This document shows positions 1 to 9,469 of a stretch of 64,000 bases of DNA, piece by piece. Position 1 is the stretch's first letter, and each line of letters begins with the position of its first letter. The notes beneath the pieces were generated by a model that did not search any database, was not told the DNA's origin, and was given only the letters and a program-made list of their open reading frames with translations. The stretch comes from Flavobacterium johnsoniae (GTDB lineage Bacteria; Bacteroidota; Bacteroidia; Flavobacteriales; Flavobacteriaceae). Made by a program: the position numbers and the translations under genes. The DNA is taken from positions 558,001 to 622,000 of the forward strand of contig NZ_MLFK01000005.1 in NCBI RefSeq assembly GCF_001879205.1, read 5' to 3'.

Positions 1-2291
1 CCGAAAGAATAAATTCCGTTGACATCGATGTTCAGGACACTCGAACTAATGGTTAAATTGGTAACGTCGACTTGCTCTCCCCGCATATTGAGATGACCGG
101 ATAAATCACTGAAAGTAATATTTTCGACATCGCGAAACGGAAAAGCAAATTTCCCCACTTTTACAATAGGCTCAAAATTGAGTAATGCGCCTTGGTTAAC
201 TTTAAAATCCAGTTTTCCGTGCATCGAATTGGTGATTAATTCACCTTGGCCGTTGATAAACCCGCTTACGTTTGCAGTACTCGTTAATCTTCCCTTTATA
301 TTATTTGGATTAAAAGATTTGATCCCGAAATTGTTAAACGATCTTAAAAAACTCGCAATATCCACTCTGTTTACCTGCGCGTTTGAGCTGAAAGCATAAT
401 TTTTTCCGCTTGGTAAAATTTCACTGTTAAAAGTAATATTTCCGCCGGAAGTCTGCAGAGAACCATTTTTAATGACCAGTTTCGAGTCGAGCATTTGTAT
501 ACTTGCCGTTGTATTTGTCGCGGTCAATTTATTGTAATTGATTTTATCAGCTTTAATGTCGATTACTACAACACATTTTTCGATTACCGTTCGGAGATGA
601 TTGGAAATCGTTGGCCGTTTGGTGTTTTTAACTGCTGTTTTCTTTTTTTGTGAAGAAGCCAAAACGCCTAAAAACTGTTTCAGGTCAATATTTGGGCAGT
701 AAATTTTCCAGTTTACGAGCATTTTTTCGGGTGCGTCGTAATATAAGTTGAGGAAATTGTCGATTTTTCCTTCTATGAAAATAGTATTCTTTTTGTGTTT
801 GTAGGCAATTTGTTTGATAAGCAGTGCTTTTTCGGTAAAATCGAGATGAATATTGGTTTTTACCGCCTGAATATTTTTTGGGATATAATGAAACGAAGCA
901 TCATCAACATCAATATTTCCTATAAATCTAGGTTTGGTAATATACAAATCGACAATATCAAATTGAAATTTCAGATTGGCTTTGGCATGGCCATCTGTAA
1001 AATGAATCCATTTTTCGTTGCTGACTTCGTTGAGTCTTTCGATATCAAAATCAGAACTAACATTTCCGGTTGCAATGGGTTTTTCGAGATTGCTGATCAC
1101 GACTTGCGGAATCGTAAGCGGAATATTTTCATATTCTCCCGAAAAGCGCGTTAAAATAACAGCAGAGTTCGGATCATTAAATCCATCCTTTGGTTTGAAA
1201 TTGTTGGTAAAAATCCCCCTGAAATTACATTTGTCAATTTGACCGTCGGGAATCGTGAGTTCGTTGTTTTTGGCTACAGCCTGAACCACAATTTTAGGAT
1301 CGTCGTGAACATTCAAATCCCCTTTCAGATCGCAATTTACGTCAATTGGTTTCTTCAAATCAAACCTGTTCAATTTTGAACTGATATTTCCGGATAGCAA
1401 ATTAGAAGCGTTACTCCATAAAATGCGGGTATTAATGTTGATTCCGAAAAGAGAATTGGTTTTGCCAATGTTAAAATAGGCCACAATATCAAAGGAATCA
1501 GAACCAATTTTTAAGTTTTTGGTCGAGACATCAATCTTTTGCTTGTCGGCATGATAAGTAACAGCCAGAGTTCCTTTGAGTTCTTTTTGTTTGGCAAAAC
1601 TTCCGTGTACGGTATTAAACGCCAGGCTGTTTATTTTGGTTTCAATAAACAAATTGGTATTCCAGTCGTCTCCGTCATAATCAACTTTCGATTTTAAGTT
1701 GTGAACATCAAAATCAAACAATTTATTTCCAAGCTGATTGTCGATTGTAATATGAACATCGCTGAGGTCAATTTCATCAATTGTGGTTTCGGTTTCAGAT
1801 TTTTTACTGGGCGTTTTTTTCTTTTTCGGTTTAAAAATATCAGAGTTTGTGTAACCGTCTTTGGTTTTGTAAATGTAAACAGCAGCGTCGTTAATGAGGA
1901 TTTTATGAATGTTGACTTCCTTTTGCAGTAAACTCCAGACGTTTAAACGGGCTTCGATTTCTTTGGCTTTTAATAAGGTATGATGATGCGTGTTCCATTT
2001 ATTATCCTTGAGTTCGACATCTTTTAATGCCAAAGTGAAATTGGGAAAACCAGTTAAAAATTTATAATGAAAATCGCCAATATGAAATTTTCCGTTAATG
2101 TTTTCATTGATTTTGGTATTGATCTTGGCAATAATTTCGGTTTTATGCTGATTGAAGTAAATCGATAATCCTCCGCAGGCCAATAAAAGAAGCCCTATTA
2201 ACACCAAAATAAAAATACCGAAACGTTTGGCATATTTTTTAAAATGAGCCGATTGGAAAAAGTTTTTTATTTGGTGTAAAGTTTCCTTCAT
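1..2291 (-). CDS. AsmA-family protein, C-terminal part beyond the window
   Basis: This frame is open on the minus strand from an ATG at 2291 to the left edge, at least 763 codons, so the C-terminus is missing. The protein has a basic N-terminal segment, one membrane anchor at about residues 24-43 (rich in I, L, V, ending LLLLACGG), and then a long beta-rich region. Stretches such as GKFHIGDFHY and FTLALKDVELKD, and repeated NISSDF/GNIDVDDAS-like strands, are typical of AsmA/DUF748-type proteins. Family members anchor in the inner membrane, project a repeating beta-groove into the periplasm, and are linked to outer-membrane lipid homeostasis. It is transcribed divergently from thioredoxin. The family call is by eye from the overall pattern, so the exact subfamily is unknown. 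Confidence 0.75.
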   Translation of the reverse strand, partial: MKETLHQIKNFFQSAHFKKYAKRFGIFILVLIGLLLLACGGLSIYFNQHKTEIIAKINTKINENINGKFHIGDFHYKFLTGFPNFTLALKDVELKDNKWNTHHHTLLKAKEIEARLNVWSLLQKEVNIHKILINDAAVYIYKTKDGYTNSDIFKPKKKKTPSKKSETETTIDEIDLSDVHITIDNQLGNKLFDFDVHNLKSKVDYDGDDWNTNLFIETKINSLAFNTVHGSFAKQKELKGTLAVTYHADKQKIDVSTKNLKIGSDSFDIVAYFNIGKTNSLFGININTRILWSNASNLLSGNISSKLNRFDLKKPIDVNCDLKGDLNVHDDPKIVVQAVAKNNELTIPDGQIDKCNFRGIFTNNFKPKDGFNDPNSAVILTRFSGEYENIPLTIPQVVISNLEKPIATGNVSSDFDIERLNEVSNEKWIHFTDGHAKANLKFQFDIVDLYITKPRFIGNIDVDDASFHYIPKNIQAVKTNIHLDFTEKALLIKQIAYKHKKNTIFIEGKIDNFLNLYYDAPEKMLVNWKIYCPNIDLKQFLGVLASSQKKKTAVKNTKRPTISNHLRTVIEKCVVVIDIKADKINYNKLTATNTTASIQMLDSKLVIKNGSLQTSGGNITFNSEILPSGKNYAFSSNAQVNRVDIASFLRSFNNFGIKSFNPNNIKGRLTSTANVSGFINGQGELITNSMHGKLDFKVNQGALLNFEPIVKVGKFAFPFRDVENITFSDLSGHLNMRGEQVDVTNLTISSSVLNIDVNGIYSF

Positions 2292-2454
2292 TGGGTGTGG
2301 ATTTTCGGGATCATTAAAGATAAGAATAAAAAACGAATATGTTAAAGGACAGTTTATGGCTTGTAAATAAGGTACATGGAAATGTTATAATTATTGACGA
2401 TGCATTTATAATCAAAACTAATTTGGTAATGGTGTATGATTTGTTTTTAATTTT

Positions 2455-2462
2455 TAACTTTG
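2455..2462 (+). promoter_or_regulatory. probable -7 box of the thioredoxin promoter
   Basis: TAACTTTG matches the Bacteroidota consensus TAnnTTTG, 74 bp upstream of the thioredoxin ATG. No TTG element at the ideal distance is evident, so only the -7 half is supported. Confidence 0.4.
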
Positions 2463-2535
2463 TATCTCAGTTTTGAAACTATTATAAAAAAGTCTCCCGA
2501 GACAAAAGCTGAAGATAACTTAAAGAAAAATAATT

Positions 2536-2853
2536 ATGGCATTAGCAATAACAGATGCTACTTTTGATGAAGTAGTTTTAAAATCAGATAAACCAGTAAT
2601 GGTAGATTTTTGGGCAGCATGGTGCGGTCCTTGTAGAATGGTTGGTCCAATCATTGACCAATTAAGCGAAGAATATGCAGGTAAAGTTGTGGTTGGTAAA
2701 GTAGATGTAGATGCTAACCAGGAATTTGCTGCTAAATATGGTGTGCGTAACATACCAACCGTTTTGGTGTTTCAAAATGGTGAAGTAGTAGGAAAACAAG
2801 TAGGAGTAGCTCCGAAACAAGCCTATGCTGACAGCTTAGACGCTTTGTTGTAA
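2536..2853 (+). CDS. trxA: thioredoxin
   Basis: A 105-residue cytoplasmic thioredoxin, the usual length for TrxA. It carries the redox motif WCGPC at residues 29-33, the buried Asp in VMVDFWA (residue 24) and the cis-proline in NIPT (Pro74). It reduces protein disulfides using electrons from thioredoxin reductase, which is not in this window. The gene stands alone between the divergent AsmA-family gene and a convergent kinase, and a strong hairpin terminator follows immediately. There is no signal peptide, which argues against the periplasmic TlpA-like oxidoreductases common in this phylum. Confidence 0.97.
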   Translation: MALAITDATFDEVVLKSDKPVMVDFWAAWCGPCRMVGPIIDQLSEEYAGKVVVGKVDVDANQEFAAKYGVRNIPTVLVFQNGEVVGKQVGVAPKQAYADSLDALL

Positions 2854-2874
2854 TCGTAAGATTATGATTTATAT

Positions 2875-2902
2875 AAAAAAGGCCTGATTTTTCAGGCCTT
2901 TT
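2875..2902 (+). terminator. intrinsic terminator of trxA
   Basis: AAAAAAGGCCTGA, a short T-rich loop, then TCAGGCCTTTTTT: a GC-cored hairpin followed by a T run, 22 bp after the thioredoxin stop. Confidence 0.9.
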
Positions 2903-2927
2903 TTATTGGTTTTTTATTGGTTTTTTT

Positions 2928-3103
2928 AACACATAGAGACATAGATTCTGTTTTCTTAATAAAAAGGCATTTCATTTATTTAAACAAACATAGCGGTGTT
3001 TTCGGGAAAGAATTTGTTAGATTTTTGGATATAATTTATTCTATGTGTACTCTAATAAGTAAAACGCCTTTATGCGCAAAGAAAAACTATGTCCCTATGT
3101 GTT
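2928..3103. repeat. ACACATAG palindromic repeat, copy A
   Basis: The ends are 17-bp inverted arms, AACACATAGAGACATAG at 2928-2944 and CTATGTCCCTATGTGTT at 3087-3103, with one mismatch. An asymmetric core between them contains AAAAGGCATTTCATTT and AAACATAG. The same arms and core recur at 11588-11720 and, in opposite orientation, at 59021-59173. The right arm overlaps the 3' end of the neighbouring kinase gene and includes its stop codon. Confidence 0.8.
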
Positions 3104-5180
3104 GAGAAAAAATAATCGTAAAAGTTGTTCCCAAATCCGGTTGTGAATTCACTTCTATCTTACAATTTATGGCGTTTGCCAAATCCCGGATTAAATGCAG
3201 TCCCAATCCGGTTTTGATTCCGATAACTTCAGAATCGTCATAAAGGGCTTTGAATTTTTCCTGATTTTCTCCTGCGCCATTATCTGTTATAGAAAGAAAA
3301 GTTTGATTGTTGTGCTGAAAAGCTTTCCAGATTATTCGCGGGTTTTCTCTTTTTTCAAGTGCTTTTATGGCGTTTCCAGTTAAGTTTCTGATGATGGTTT
3401 TTAGGTAATTTTCATCAGTGCTTAAAATGATATTTTCGGGATTTTTAAATGAAATCTCAATATTTTCAAGAGCAGAAAAATGTTTTTGTGTTTCTTCAAA
3501 TAGTACTGCAACGGCAATTTCCTTAAAATGAGGTTTGAAGTTTTCCATTTGTCCTTTACTCCAAAGCAGAATATCTTCCATTGACGAAAGTAAATTTTCT
3601 GCTCCGGATATTATTTTGGTCTGCATTCGCAAGGCCGTTTCTTCATCAATCAATTCGGGATTTTCTTTTTGAAGATGTAAAAAGTGAATCAGGTTCGAAA
3701 CCGGACTTCTTAAATCATGATTTAAAATACTAAAGAATCTTGCTTTTATTTTATTGGCTTCATCGAGTTCCTGATTCAAAAGCTGTAATTTTTGGTTGGT
3801 TTTCTTTCGGTTTTGATTTTGGCTGAATAACAGTAATCCAATAATTGCAACCAGGGCCAGTCCGGATATTAAATACAACCGCTGTTTTTTAGCCTCTTCA
3901 ATCTGAATGTTTTTAATCGTATTTTGAGTCGAAAGATTTTTGATTTTTTCCTGTTTGGCTTTGTTTTGAAAGCGCGCTTCGGCATTTGCAATGCTTTGTT
4001 TAGCCGATTCGTGCATCATTTCGTCATTGTATTTACTGTAGATTTCGTTATAATAAAAAGCTTCTTTCCATTTTCCGAGCGCAGCATAACTCTGAGATAG
4101 TTTTTTATTAATAACAACAAACGATTCCTTGTCATATTTTAAAGCTTTTTCGGATGCTTTTGTCAATACTTCGATTGCTTTTTTATGTTCTCCTTTTTCA
4201 TTTAAAACCTTTCCCAAAACCGTATTAGCCTCCATCATTATATCCGGATCATTTGATTTTTGTGCATATAAAACGGCTTTTTGTGCACAATCATAAGCTT
4301 TGTTTATGCTGCCTTCGTTCGTAAAATACTCAGACATACTTCGATTTGCAAAACTTAAATTGATAAAGAGAGAATCTTTTTTTGTGGGGTATGTATATAC
4401 TAAATTGTAATATTTATAAATGCTGTCTTTTTTCTTTAGCGCCACGTAGCTGTGCAGGTAATAATTGCATAAAAAAGCACTGACATACGGGGAGTTTTTT
4501 ATGTAAGGTTTTGCCTCGTTAAAATATTCAATAGCCTTATTATATTGCTTCATTCGGGTATAAGTGCTTCCAATTTGAAGGTACGAGATCCCGATGTTCT
4601 CTTCGTTTGTTTTGTCTTTTTTGAGTAGTTTTTTGTACGCAATGGCTTTTAATTGGTAGCCAATAAAAGTCTCATATTCATAGTTATTCATGTAGTATTC
4701 AGCCAGGCTTCCGTTTAAAACCGCTTTTGTATAATTGCTTTTTGTGGTGTCGACAACCTGCTTAATGTATTTTGCCAGAGATTTTCCTTTTACGGTATCC
4801 TGAACAGAATAATAAACATAATTCAGCCGCATTAAAATCGAGGTTTCATTTTTAAGATGATGGGCTTTTCGAGCATATTTCCAGGCTTCTTCATAATTTT
4901 CCAATGCCTTTTGATATTGATTGTTGCTAAATTCAAAACCTTTCCCTTTTTGAAAATAAAACCGGCTTAAGTAGGCATTGTGATTTTTAGAAAGTGCAAT
5001 TCCTTTTTCTGCGACTTTTATGAGTTTAGGGTAATTTTCTGAATTTAAAAGTGCTGTCGAATAGTTGAGCCAGACTTTTAGTTTTTCATTTGTAGTTTTG
5101 TATGCGGCCAGATTTGGCTCCTCCTGCGCAAAAGCGGAGAATGTAATGAAAAACAGAAACAAAAAACCAGCCCTTTTCAT
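3087..5180 (-). CDS. TPR-containing sensor histidine kinase
   Basis: A 697-residue protein. It has a signal peptide (ending FSAFAQ), a long periplasmic region of tetratricopeptide-like helices (about residues 25-400), a coiled linker, one membrane span (about 430-450, LYLISGLALVAIIGLLLF), then a kinase core. His488 in FFSILNHDLRSP is the phospho-acceptor. The HATPase part shows the N box (RNLTGNAIKAL), DNGAG and GLGLHLIRD. Its ATG directly follows the TAA of the upstream LytTR regulator gene, so the two are translationally coupled and should form one two-component system. The last residues (QHIGT) and the TAG stop are encoded by a repeat arm, so the native C-terminus may have differed. The stimulus is unknown. 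Confidence 0.93.
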   Translation of the reverse strand: MKRAGFLFLFFITFSAFAQEEPNLAAYKTTNEKLKVWLNYSTALLNSENYPKLIKVAEKGIALSKNHNAYLSRFYFQKGKGFEFSNNQYQKALENYEEAWKYARKAHHLKNETSILMRLNYVYYSVQDTVKGKSLAKYIKQVVDTTKSNYTKAVLNGSLAEYYMNNYEYETFIGYQLKAIAYKKLLKKDKTNEENIGISYLQIGSTYTRMKQYNKAIEYFNEAKPYIKNSPYVSAFLCNYYLHSYVALKKKDSIYKYYNLVYTYPTKKDSLFINLSFANRSMSEYFTNEGSINKAYDCAQKAVLYAQKSNDPDIMMEANTVLGKVLNEKGEHKKAIEVLTKASEKALKYDKESFVVINKKLSQSYAALGKWKEAFYYNEIYSKYNDEMMHESAKQSIANAEARFQNKAKQEKIKNLSTQNTIKNIQIEEAKKQRLYLISGLALVAIIGLLLFSQNQNRKKTNQKLQLLNQELDEANKIKARFFSILNHDLRSPVSNLIHFLHLQKENPELIDEETALRMQTKIISGAENLLSSMEDILLWSKGQMENFKPHFKEIAVAVLFEETQKHFSALENIEISFKNPENIILSTDENYLKTIIRNLTGNAIKALEKRENPRIIWKAFQHNNQTFLSITDNGAGENQEKFKALYDDSEVIGIKTGLGLHLIRDLANAINCKIEVNSQPDLGTTFTIIFSQHIGT

Positions 5181-5885
5181 TTAGATCAGGTTTAGGTTTT
5201 CTTTGTAACTTCTGCCAACTGGAATTGTGACATTATTATTTAAAATGATTTCGGTCGAATTCATTTTTTGAATAAACTGTTTTTGCACGGCATAACTTCT
5301 GTGAATACGAATAAACGACTGAAAATGATCTTCTTTCAGCAAATTGCCAATGCTTGATAAAACGCAATGTCTTTTTTTGTCGGTAATAATCAGCGTATAA
5401 TCTTTTAAAGCTTCGAGGTATAAAATTTCGTGAAGTTTTACTTTGGTCTGATCGTGGCCTTCTTTAATATAAATCGTATCGCCGCCAATACTGGCTTCAA
5501 AAAGAGAAGCTTTAAGCCTGACCTCCATAAACTCTTCGATTCGGCTTACGGTTTGGGCAAAGCGGTCGAGTTTTAAAGGCTTCACGATAAAATCCAATGT
5601 TTCGATCTGAAAACTTTCTACCGCATGTTCCGGATGTGCCGTAATAAAAACGCAAACAGGAATCTCCATTGCCTTTTTTCTGAATTCAATTCCGTTTAAG
5701 TCCGGCATATCGATATCCAGAAATAAAACATCTACTTTTTGTTTTTCGATAAACGGAAGCGCATCTTCAGCCGACTCAAAAACGCCTAAAATATCTAAAA
5801 CCGGGAATTTTTTAGCAAAAGACAATACCGTTAGTCTGTCAATTTCGTCATCGTCCACAATAATACAAGAGTATTTTTTCATCAT
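5181..5885 (-). CDS. LytTR-family response regulator
   Basis: A 234-residue regulator. The receiver domain (residues 5-125) has the acidic patch VDDDE, phospho-acceptor Asp57 in LFLDIDMP, the conserved Thr in FITAHPEH and Lys in IVKPLK. A C-terminal LytTR DNA-binding domain (about 135-234) carries the phrases ILYLEALKDYTLI and FIRIHRSYAV. LytTR proteins bind DNA through beta strands rather than a helix-turn-helix. It lies first in a two-gene unit with the TPR histidine kinase, whose start codon abuts its stop, so that kinase is the likely partner. The start could be either of two adjacent Met codons. Confidence 0.95.
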   Translation of the reverse strand: MMKKYSCIIVDDDEIDRLTVLSFAKKFPVLDILGVFESAEDALPFIEKQKVDVLFLDIDMPDLNGIEFRKKAMEIPVCVFITAHPEHAVESFQIETLDFIVKPLKLDRFAQTVSRIEEFMEVRLKASLFEASIGGDTIYIKEGHDQTKVKLHEILYLEALKDYTLIITDKKRHCVLSSIGNLLKEDHFQSFIRIHRSYAVQKQFIQKMNSTEIILNNNVTIPVGRSYKENLNLI

Positions 5886-6089
5886 TCAAACTTATTTTAT
5901 GTCGTCTGTCTATTTAAAATGTTGTTTGTCTATTGGTTGTTTTTACCGCGGTTTTATTGCTGCAAATTTGTCTTGTAATTCAATCAGAAGATTAAAAATA
6001 AATAGCATTTACGGTCTTCTGAGTTTTACAAAAATAATGTTATTGAATTAAAAACTAACCATTTAATTAAATTTTAAAATCAAATAATT

Positions 6090-6686
6090 ATGAAATCTTT
6101 AAAGACACTTTTTACCCTTTTTGCAGCAGCCATTTTTACTGTTTCTTGCAGCAGCGACGACGATAATAATGACAACGGAATAAAATATGCAGAAGAAAAT
6201 CCGCTGGATGCTTATATGGCAGGAACAGGATTTAGTCAAAAAGCGGTTGATGTAAAAAATTCAGGAATTTATGAATACGGTTTTAGTTTTAAACCAAAAG
6301 TTACCGGAAAAATCAACTCTTTAATTGTTAAAATCCCAGATACAAACCCAACACTGCGCATTACGTTATGGGACGCTGCAACAAAAACAGTGATTAAATC
6401 TGAAACTATAAATGTAGCCACAGCAAACGTAACTGTTGAAAAAGCCATTTCGCCAATTGCCTTAACAAAAGACAAAGAATACTTTTTTACTGTAAACAGC
6501 GACGACTGGATTAACAGAACAAAGACTGACGGATCTGCAGCAACGTATCCTATTACAGCAGGAAATATCGTAATTACGGGGTACGCCTATATCTCAAGTA
6601 CTGCGGCAGAAACTCTTTTTCCAACCAATGCCCGTAATACCTATTATGCAGGAGATATTACGTTTAAATTTCAACAAACAGAATAA
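6090..6686 (+). CDS. surface lipoprotein with DUF4082-like domain
   Basis: A 198-residue secreted protein with a lipoprotein signal, the lipidated Cys being about residue 20 in FTVSCSSDDDN. The acidic run after the Cys resembles the lipoprotein export signal described in Flavobacteriia, so surface exposure is inferred. The rest is one beta-sandwich-like domain: YEYGFSFKPKVTGKINSLIVKIP, LRITLWDAATKTVI and YFFTVNSDDWINR resemble DUF4082, a domain found beside carbohydrate-acting or adhesive modules. It is monocistronic, with its own terminator. The function is not established. Confidence 0.75.
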   Translation: MKSLKTLFTLFAAAIFTVSCSSDDDNNDNGIKYAEENPLDAYMAGTGFSQKAVDVKNSGIYEYGFSFKPKVTGKINSLIVKIPDTNPTLRITLWDAATKTVIKSETINVATANVTVEKAISPIALTKDKEYFFTVNSDDWINRTKTDGSAATYPITAGNIVITGYAYISSTAAETLFPTNARNTYYAGDITFKFQQTE

Positions 6687-6717
6687 TTTTATTTTTGGAT
6701 AGTTTGAATTAGTAGTG

Positions 6718-6748
6718 AAAAAGGTTTGATTGATCATCAAACCTTTTT
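6718..6748 (+). terminator. terminator after the DUF4082-like lipoprotein gene
   Basis: AAAAAGGTTTGAT, a 5-nt loop and ATCAAACCTTTTT form a hairpin with a T run, 31 bp after the stop codon. Confidence 0.85.
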
Positions 6749-6880
6749 TGTGTAATTTTTTTAGACGCAATTCACGAATTTATTCTACAGTTAAGGATTG
6801 AAATAATTCATGAATTCCTAGCAAGCTTTTTAAAGCCCAAGTTTTTTTCTATTTTTAACGAATCTTATATTCCTTTAAAA

Positions 6881-9469
6881 ATGAAAATTCTATACACCTT
6901 TCTTTGTTCTGTTTTATTGATGACAATTGGTTTTTCTCAATCAAAAGAAAAAGAAAATGTGATTTTAGAAGAGGGAGTATCAGAGCAATTGGCCCACTTT
7001 CGTAAAAAACAGATTTCAGAAGTTCAATATGATTTGTATTTTGAAATTCCCTATAAAAAGACAGAAGATATTAATACCAGAATGAATCTGAAATTAATTA
7101 TATCAGATTTAAGTCAGCCGTTATATTTAGATTTTAAGGAGAAAACATCAAATATAAAATCTATAAAAGTAAATTCAAAAAGCACAGTAATTGTTCATGA
7201 AAAGGGGCATATTATTATCTCTCCTGAAGATTTAATTTTAGGAAAAAACCAGGTAGAGATTTCCTTCATTGCAGGGAATTTATCTTTAAATAGAAACGAT
7301 GACTTTTTGTACACATTATTAGTTCCGGATCGCGCAAGTACCTTGTTTCCCTGCCTGGATCAGCCAGATATTAAGGCAGCTTATACTATGGCTTTACAAG
7401 TTCCCAAAGGATGGAAGGTTTTAGCTGCTGCTCCGGTTACAGGAGTACATGAAATGGTGATTGATGGTGTTGATTTTATGGTTTGGGGATTTGGCAAATC
7501 AGATAAAATGAGCACCTATTTATTTTCTTTTGTAACAGGAGAATTCAAAAGCGTGAAGAAAGAAACGGGCAAGTTAGAAATGACGATGTTGTATCGCGAA
7601 AATAATCCCGAAAAAATACAAGTAAGTACCGATACAATTTTTAAGCTCCATCAGCAATCCTTAGATTTTCTGGAAAAATATACTAATTGCAGATTTCCAT
7701 TTCAAAAACTGGATTTTGCTTCGATTCCTGTTTTTCAATACGGCGGGATGGAACATGTAGGAGCGATTCAGTATAGAGAATCAAGTTTGTTTCTGGACAA
7801 CAGCGCAACGGACAGTGAAAAATTAAACCGCGCCAAACTCATCGCGCACGAAACGTCACACATGTGGTTTGGCGATTTGGTTACGATGAAATGGTTCGAC
7901 GATGTTTGGATGAAAGAGGTTTTTGCCAATTTCATGGCCGATAAAATCATGAACCCAATTTTCCCGAAAGTTAATCATAACCTGCAGTTTTTTACGGCAC
8001 ATTATTCCAGCGCTTTCGCGGAAGACCGATCTTTGGGTACGCATCCGATTAAACAGCATCTGGCCAATTTAAAAGATGCCGGATCGCTTTACGGGGCCAT
8101 TATTTACAACAAAGCCCCAATTATGATGCGTCAGTTAGAAGCTTCGATGGGAAAAGAAGCTTTCCAGAAAGGAATCGAAAAATATATTCAAAAATACGCC
8201 AATGACAATGCTGACTGGAATAATCTGGTAGAAATTCTGGACGACGAAACACCGCTCGACATGAAAAAATGGAGCGAAGTCTGGGTCAATAAATCCGGAA
8301 GGGCCATTTTTACGGATAAGATTGAATACAATTCTAAAAACAAAATCAAGAAATTCGAAATTCAGCAAAAAGCAGAAGACCAGTCAAGCAATATTTGGTC
8401 TCAGGTTTTTCAGATTGGTTTAGTTTATGCTGATGAGATAAAAGTTTTAACCGTAAATATTACAGATAAAACTCTGGTTTTAAAAGAAGCTGTCGGACTT
8501 GAAAAACCGCTTGCCGTTGTTTACAATTATAACGGTTTTGGATACGGCGTTTTTCCGCTTGACGGGAATAATTTAGATTATATCTTTACATTAAAAGATG
8601 AGGTTGCAAGAGCTTCGGGTTACAGCAATCTTTATGAAAATACGTTGCTTGGAAATGTTCCGCCAGATGCAGCTTTTAATTGTTTTTTTAAAGGAATTCA
8701 GACGGAAGAAAATGAATTGGTTTTGAGAGTTGCCTCAAATAGTTTAAATACGATTTACTGGAGATTTTTTACCTCAAAACAGCAAAATAAAGTTCAGGAA
8801 CAGCTCGAAGATGTTCTGTACCAGCGTTTGCAGGCTAATTTATCTGCCAATATAAAAAAGACTTTATTCGGCTTATTCAGTTCTGTTGCGTATTCTGATT
8901 CGGCGAAAGCCAGATTATATCAGATTTGGAATAAAGAAATCGTAATTCCGAATTTGAAATTGAACGAAGATGATTACACCAATATGGCGATGAATCTGGC
9001 GATTTTTAAACATGAAAAAGCCGATGAAATTTTAGAGAAAACCAGAACAACGATCACAAATCCAGATAAACAAAAACGTTTTGAGTTCCTGCTTCCTTCA
9101 CTTTCAAAAGACGAATTGGTTCGAAATGCGTTTATGGAATCTTTAAAAGATGATAAAAACCGCGAAAAAGAATCGTGGGTTTCGGTTGGATTGAGTAATA
9201 TTCATCATCCGCTTCGTCAGGAAAGTGCGCAAAAGTATATTAGATTTTCATTAGATTTGGTTGATGAAATTCAGCGTACCGGAGATATTTTCTTTCCGAA
9301 AGACTGGCTGGATAATACGGTTGGAAAGTATTCTTCGAAATTTGCTTTTGATGAGGTACAGCGATTCTTAAAAGAAAACCCTAATTTTAGTCCGATCTTG
9401 AAGCGTAAATTGTTTCAATCGACAGATTTGCTTTATAAAGCACAAAATATTAAAAAAGAAACCGAATGA
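6881..9469 (+). CDS. M1-family metallo-aminopeptidase
   Basis: An 862-residue exported zinc peptidase with a signal peptide (to about residue 19, IGFSQ). The M1 signature is complete: the exopeptidase motif GGMEH at about 288-292 and the zinc site HETSH (323-327) followed after 18 residues by Glu346 in KEVFANF. M1 enzymes remove N-terminal residues from peptides; the signal peptide places this one in the periplasm or outside the cell, probably for peptide scavenging. The C-terminal half is a helical ERAP1-like region. Its stop overlaps the start of the next gene (ATGA), so the two are translationally coupled. Confidence 0.95.
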   Translation: MKILYTFLCSVLLMTIGFSQSKEKENVILEEGVSEQLAHFRKKQISEVQYDLYFEIPYKKTEDINTRMNLKLIISDLSQPLYLDFKEKTSNIKSIKVNSKSTVIVHEKGHIIISPEDLILGKNQVEISFIAGNLSLNRNDDFLYTLLVPDRASTLFPCLDQPDIKAAYTMALQVPKGWKVLAAAPVTGVHEMVIDGVDFMVWGFGKSDKMSTYLFSFVTGEFKSVKKETGKLEMTMLYRENNPEKIQVSTDTIFKLHQQSLDFLEKYTNCRFPFQKLDFASIPVFQYGGMEHVGAIQYRESSLFLDNSATDSEKLNRAKLIAHETSHMWFGDLVTMKWFDDVWMKEVFANFMADKIMNPIFPKVNHNLQFFTAHYSSAFAEDRSLGTHPIKQHLANLKDAGSLYGAIIYNKAPIMMRQLEASMGKEAFQKGIEKYIQKYANDNADWNNLVEILDDETPLDMKKWSEVWVNKSGRAIFTDKIEYNSKNKIKKFEIQQKAEDQSSNIWSQVFQIGLVYADEIKVLTVNITDKTLVLKEAVGLEKPLAVVYNYNGFGYGVFPLDGNNLDYIFTLKDEVARASGYSNLYENTLLGNVPPDAAFNCFFKGIQTEENELVLRVASNSLNTIYWRFFTSKQQNKVQEQLEDVLYQRLQANLSANIKKTLFGLFSSVAYSDSAKARLYQIWNKEIVIPNLKLNEDDYTNMAMNLAIFKHEKADEILEKTRTTITNPDKQKRFEFLLPSLSKDELVRNAFMESLKDDKNREKESWVSVGLSNIHHPLRQESAQKYIRFSLDLVDEIQRTGDIFFPKDWLDNTVGKYSSKFAFDEVQRFLKENPNFSPILKRKLFQSTDLLYKAQNIKKETE

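Noticed and set aside
178..1931. Several short plus-strand open frames (starting 178, 795, 1018, 1701)
   Set aside because: All are antisense to the AsmA-family gene, which is open across the whole region and has family-like sequence.
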